Part shown: piece after piece, positions 13,551-15,252 of the stretch
Position numbering within the stretch: position 1 is the first letter of the stretch
Layout: each line of letters opens with the position of its first letter
Source: an uncultured Pseudomonas sp.
Lineage (GTDB): Bacteria; Pseudomonadota; Gammaproteobacteria; Pseudomonadales; Pseudomonadaceae
Length of the DNA: 15,252 nt
Direction of reading: 5' to 3'
Assembly (NCBI GenBank): GCA_946886875.1
Contig: CAMPJN010000049.1
Coordinates: 1 to 15,252, forward strand
Notes under the pieces: model-generated
Databases searched by the model: none
Told to the model about the DNA's origin: nothing
Seen by the model: only the letters and a program-made list of their open reading frames with translations
Made by a program: the position numbers and the translations under genes

Positions 13551-14378
13551 CTACAACGTCAGGCCTTTGGTTTGGACACTCCTTACCCCGCGCACGTTCT
13601 GCGCCAATTCCACCGCCAGGGCGCGTTCGGCTTCGCTGCTGAGCTTGCCGCTCAGGCTGACCACGCCACTCTTGGTGTTGACCTCGATGGCAGAACCTTC
13701 CACGTTGCTGGAATAGAGCAAGGTGGATTTCACCTTGGTGGTGATCCAGCTGTCGGTGATGCCACGTTCGGCGTCGACTGCCGCGCTTTTGGCGCTGTCG
13801 GCAACGCTTGGCTTACCCGATTTGACTTGCAGTTGGTTATCCACCGCGACCACGCCGCGGGTGTTCATCGCCATGCGTCCGGCCAGCTCCTTGGCTGCAC
13901 CGTTGTCGGCGGTACCTTTGAGAGTGACAGTGCCCCCGCGGGTCTCGACTTCGGTAGCCAGGCCTTCGGTGGACTTGCCCCAGAGCAGTTTCGACTTGAC
14001 CGTGGCGCTGATGCTGGCGTCGTCGATGACCTCACCATAACTGCGGGTGGCGGGTTTGGCCGGCACATAATCGGATTCGACCAGAATCTGATTGTCCACC
14101 TGCTTGATGCCGTCGACGCCCAAAGCGATTTCCTTGGCCAGCGCCTTGTTCACATCGTCGTCGACCTTGCCGGACAAGGTGGCCTTGCCGTCACGCACCG
14201 ACACCTTGAGGTCGTTGGCGCGCAGATGGCGGCTCAGCGCATAGGTGGTCCATATCTGCGTTTCCTGGCGGGCATCGCTGAGTGTTTGGCCGATGGTTGC
14301 TGCGGCAGCCCCGCCGCTGATGAGCGCGAGGGTCAAGCCGATAGCGCTTGCGAGCTTCAAACGTTGGAAATGGCTCAT
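13551..14378 (-). CDS. Periplasmic triple-BON-domain protein (OsmY-like)
   Basis: This 275-aa exported protein has a signal peptide (about residues 1-27: KLASAIGLTLALISGGAAAA) and three BON domains at roughly 38-101, 118-186 and 207-275. Each has the pattern helix, V-x-V-xx-G-x-V-x-L-x-G strand and a valine-ending repeat: VSVRDGKATLSGKV with GIKQVDNQI, TEVETRGGTVTLKGTA with GVVAVDNQL, and EVNTKSGVVSLSGKL with GVRSVQT. BON domains are thought to bind phospholipid surfaces. E. coli OsmY, with two BON domains, is a periplasmic osmotic-stress protein. AGGAG lies 8 nt before ATG 14378. It is first in the minus-strand cluster BON, PLD lipoprotein, 293-aa unknown. Its leader can fold into an attenuator-like structure. 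A pseudo-repeat origin by tandem duplication is likely. Confidence 0.9.
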   Translation of the reverse strand: MSHFQRLKLASAIGLTLALISGGAAAATIGQTLSDARQETQIWTTYALSRHLRANDLKVSVRDGKATLSGKVDDDVNKALAKEIALGVDGIKQVDNQILVESDYVPAKPATRSYGEVIDDASISATVKSKLLWGKSTEGLATEVETRGGTVTLKGTADNGAAKELAGRMAMNTRGVVAVDNQLQVKSGKPSVADSAKSAAVDAERGITDSWITTKVKSTLLYSSNVEGSAIEVNTKSGVVSLSGKLSSEAERALAVELAQNVRGVRSVQTKGLTL

Positions 14379-14716
14379 GGTGTTGCTCCTGTGTGAAAAA
14401 GGCCCTGCTGGCTGAGCGCTCGCCTGTCTATGACAACCAGGCGGATGTCCATACGGCGGCAGCAGGTAAACGAACCATCCTGGGGGCGGGGTAGAGGTGG
14501 CGTCGGTGCGCTAGCGCGCTTAGGCGGGATTGCTGGCCGTCGCACTCCTGCCCCCGGAATTGCTGGATAGGCGCTAGCAGGGCCACGCAAATTTACCGCT
14601 GGCACTTTCTCTTCTCGCGGGCAGTCAAAGGTTATGTCGCCAGCGATGCAAGGGCCGGGAGAGTAACCACGACCCCGAATCCCGGCGCGCTGAAGCTACT
14701 CATCGAGGAGAATCAC
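14379..14716. other. Divergent promoter region between BON and DUF3309-like genes
   Basis: These 338 nt contain no convincing gene. They hold the leader of the BON gene, a self-complementary GCGCTAGCGC at 14508-14517 with a related GCGCTAGC about 60 nt further right, and the AGGAG (14706-14710) of the DUF3309-like gene. Both genes should be promoted from here; I could not identify clear -35/-10 pairs. Confidence 0.5.
14396..14466 (-). promoter_or_regulatory. Attenuator-like leader upstream of the BON gene
   Basis: On the minus strand CCTGCTG (14466-14460) pairs with CAGCAGG (14410-14404). Inside it, CGCCTG (14443-14438) pairs with CAGGCG (14426-14421). Three bases (GCC) after the outer stem comes TTTTT (14400-14396), then the AGGAG and ATG of the BON gene. 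A two-level hairpin followed by T5 inside a 5' leader is what an intrinsic attenuator looks like. The long interior makes the outer stem less stable than in a standard terminator. Confidence 0.4.
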
Positions 14717-14875
14717 ATGAGCTTGGGAACCATACTGCTGATCGTTCTGGTCCTGTTGTTGGTTGGTGCCATTCCAACCTGGCCGCACAGCCGCAGCTGG
14801 GGTTACGGCCCAACCGGTGGCTTGGGCGTGGTGCTGATCATAGTGCTGGTGCTGTTGCTGATGGGGCGGATATAG
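14717..14875 (+). CDS. DUF3309-like small membrane protein (52 aa)
   Basis: A 52-aa protein, too short for most ORF lists. Two hydrophobic helices (LGTILLIVLVLLLVGAI and LGVVLIIVLVLLLMG) flank a short turn with TWPHSRSWGYGPTGG. The WPxSRSWGYGPxGG loop between two leucine/valine-rich helices is the hallmark I recall for DUF3309, small proteins of proteobacteria that often sit beside stress genes. AGGAG (14706-14710) lies 6 nt before the ATG. A GC-rich hairpin follows 20 nt after the TAG. It is divergent from the triple-BON gene. Its function is unknown; inner-membrane insertion as a helical hairpin is the expectation. Confidence 0.88.
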   Translation: MSLGTILLIVLVLLLVGAIPTWPHSRSWGYGPTGGLGVVLIIVLVLLLMGRI

Positions 14876-14895
14876 GCCCGACAAAGAATGGTGCA

Positions 14896-14930
14896 GGGCG
14901 GACGGCGAAGGCTGTCCGCCCTTGTGCGTT
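14896..14930 (+). terminator. Rho-independent terminator of the DUF3309-like gene
   Basis: GGGCGGACGGC (14896-14906) pairs with GCTGTCCGCCC (14911-14921) through 11 positions, one of them a G-U pair in RNA, around a GAAG loop. It is followed by TTGTGCGTT. The stem is strong but the T-tract is broken, so termination may be partial. It is placed right after the 52-aa gene. Confidence 0.65.
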
Positions 14931-14935
14931 CCAGC

Positions 14936-14966
14936 GGTGGACAAAGCTCCGCTATGTCCACCCTAC
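14936..14966 (-). repeat. Dispersed palindromic repeat, GGTGGACA/TGTCCACC type
   Basis: GGTGGACA (14936-14943) and TGTCCACC (14955-14962) form a perfect 8-bp stem. On the minus strand the unit reads GTAGGGTGGACATAGCGGAG, then CTTTGTCCACC. Its plan (GTAGG, TGG arm, a G(C)GGAGC/GCGAAGC centre, CCA-C arm) parallels the units at 11057-11087 and 15035-15067. I recall such units as scattered intergenic repeats in some Pseudomonas genomes. Confidence 0.55.
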
Positions 14967-15034
14967 GAAAAAGCGCGGTCCACAGTTCGAATAAGCACCA
15001 GCACAATCCGCGGCGCTTCGGGTTTCCATGCTCC

Positions 15035-15067
15035 GTAGGTTGGCGCTGAGCGCCGCGAAGCCCAACA
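15035..15067 (+). repeat. Dispersed repeat copy (GTAGGTTGGCGCTGAG...)
   Basis: A 33-nt unit starting GTAGGTTGGCGCTGAG and ending CGAAGCCCAACA. It shares 28 bases in two blocks with the inverted copy at 11057-11087, about 4 kb away. Internally GGCGC-TGA-GCGCC forms a tight hairpin, and the outer GTTGG/CCAAC arms can pair. It lies in the spacer before the ModE-like gene. Confidence 0.75.
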
Positions 15068-15173
15068 AAGCTGCGGGCAGATTTCCTGATCGCGCCGCGC
15101 TCCCAGCACTTCCGCTAAGCCTGCTCTGGCTTTAGGCTGCTCAGCCATCTCCCTGGTTAGCTGCGATCAGCCC

Positions 15174-15252
15174 ATGCACCGTCTCGACCTGAAAATCCGC
15201 CTGCATAACGGCGCCGATATCGCCATCGGCCCCGGCAAGGCCGACCTGCTCG
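15174..15252 (+). CDS. ModE-type molybdate-responsive winged-helix regulator, N-terminus (truncated by window edge)
   Basis: Only 26 codons are visible. They read MHRLDLKIRLHNG, then DIAIGPGKADLL. The pattern of a short strand followed by (I/L)GPGKxxLLE is typical of the start of the ModE N-terminal DNA-binding domain, where a helix-turn-helix with GSISAAARxxGMSYRRAW should follow beyond the window. ModE-type proteins bind molybdate through C-terminal domains, or lack them, and control molybdate uptake or molybdoenzyme genes. No good ribosome-binding site precedes ATG 15174, but there is a stop codon in another frame region upstream and no in-frame ATG/GTG close by. The call depends on a short stretch. 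Confidence 0.65.
   Translation, partial: MHRLDLKIRLHNGADIAIGPGKADLL

Noticed and set aside
13269..14396. 375-codon plus-strand open frame across the BON gene
   Set aside because: It runs over the PLD start, the intercistronic hairpin and the BON gene, has no ribosome-binding site, and gives low-complexity sequence.

Overview
The window looks like chromosomal DNA from a Pseudomonas-lineage gammaproteobacterium. It is GC-rich and densely coded. The first block (class I fumarase, divergent membrane diguanylate cyclase, ferredoxin reductase, crotonase) has the same gene order that I recall for P. aeruginosa PA4333-PA4332(sadC)-PA4331-PA4330. I see no phage, insertion sequence, CRISPR array, tRNA or rRNA.

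Layout. 1-530 (-): 5' part of a fumarase gene. 759-3687 (+): sadC-like cyclase, 2Fe-2S/FAD reductase (8-nt overlap with sadC), then a crotonase whose active site resembles an enoyl-CoA isomerase. 3688-3976: gene-free gap with repeat-like hairpins; the PAO1-like order stops here. 3977-4510 (-): unrecognised 177-aa protein. 4762-6304 (+): two tandem Crp/Fnr-type regulators. 6325-8421 (-): REC-PAS-GGDEF-EAL protein, preceded on the same strand by a 94-aa exported proline-rich protein (8507-8791). 8792-9320: gene-free, with a perfect 14-bp inverted repeat. 9321-10970 (+): phosphoglucomutase with a GTG start. 11137-14378 (-): envelope cluster of a triple-BON periplasmic protein, an HKD phospholipase D-type lipoprotein and an exported 293-aa unknown (GTGA overlap with the lipoprotein gene). 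14717-14875 (+): 52-aa DUF3309-like membrane protein with its own terminator. 14936-15067: dispersed-repeat copies. 15174-end (+): start of a ModE-type winged-helix regulator.

How the parts may work together. Two c-di-GMP enzymes with intact catalytic and I-site residues lie within 8 kb, with two cNMP-domain regulators between them, so the left half looks rich in surface-lifestyle signalling. Phosphoglucomutase interconverts glucose-6-P and glucose-1-P and could feed sugar-nucleotide or glycogen synthesis. The BON/PLD/unknown genes and the DUF3309 gene look like envelope or stress functions. These links are inferences from neighbourhood.

I found no clear-cut undescribed system. The best candidates for new biology are the lipoprotein HKD enzyme coupled to an unknown exported protein, the attenuator-like leader before the BON gene, the paired Crp/Fnr paralogues with non-canonical nucleotide pockets, and the small exported protein upstream of the c-di-GMP enzyme.
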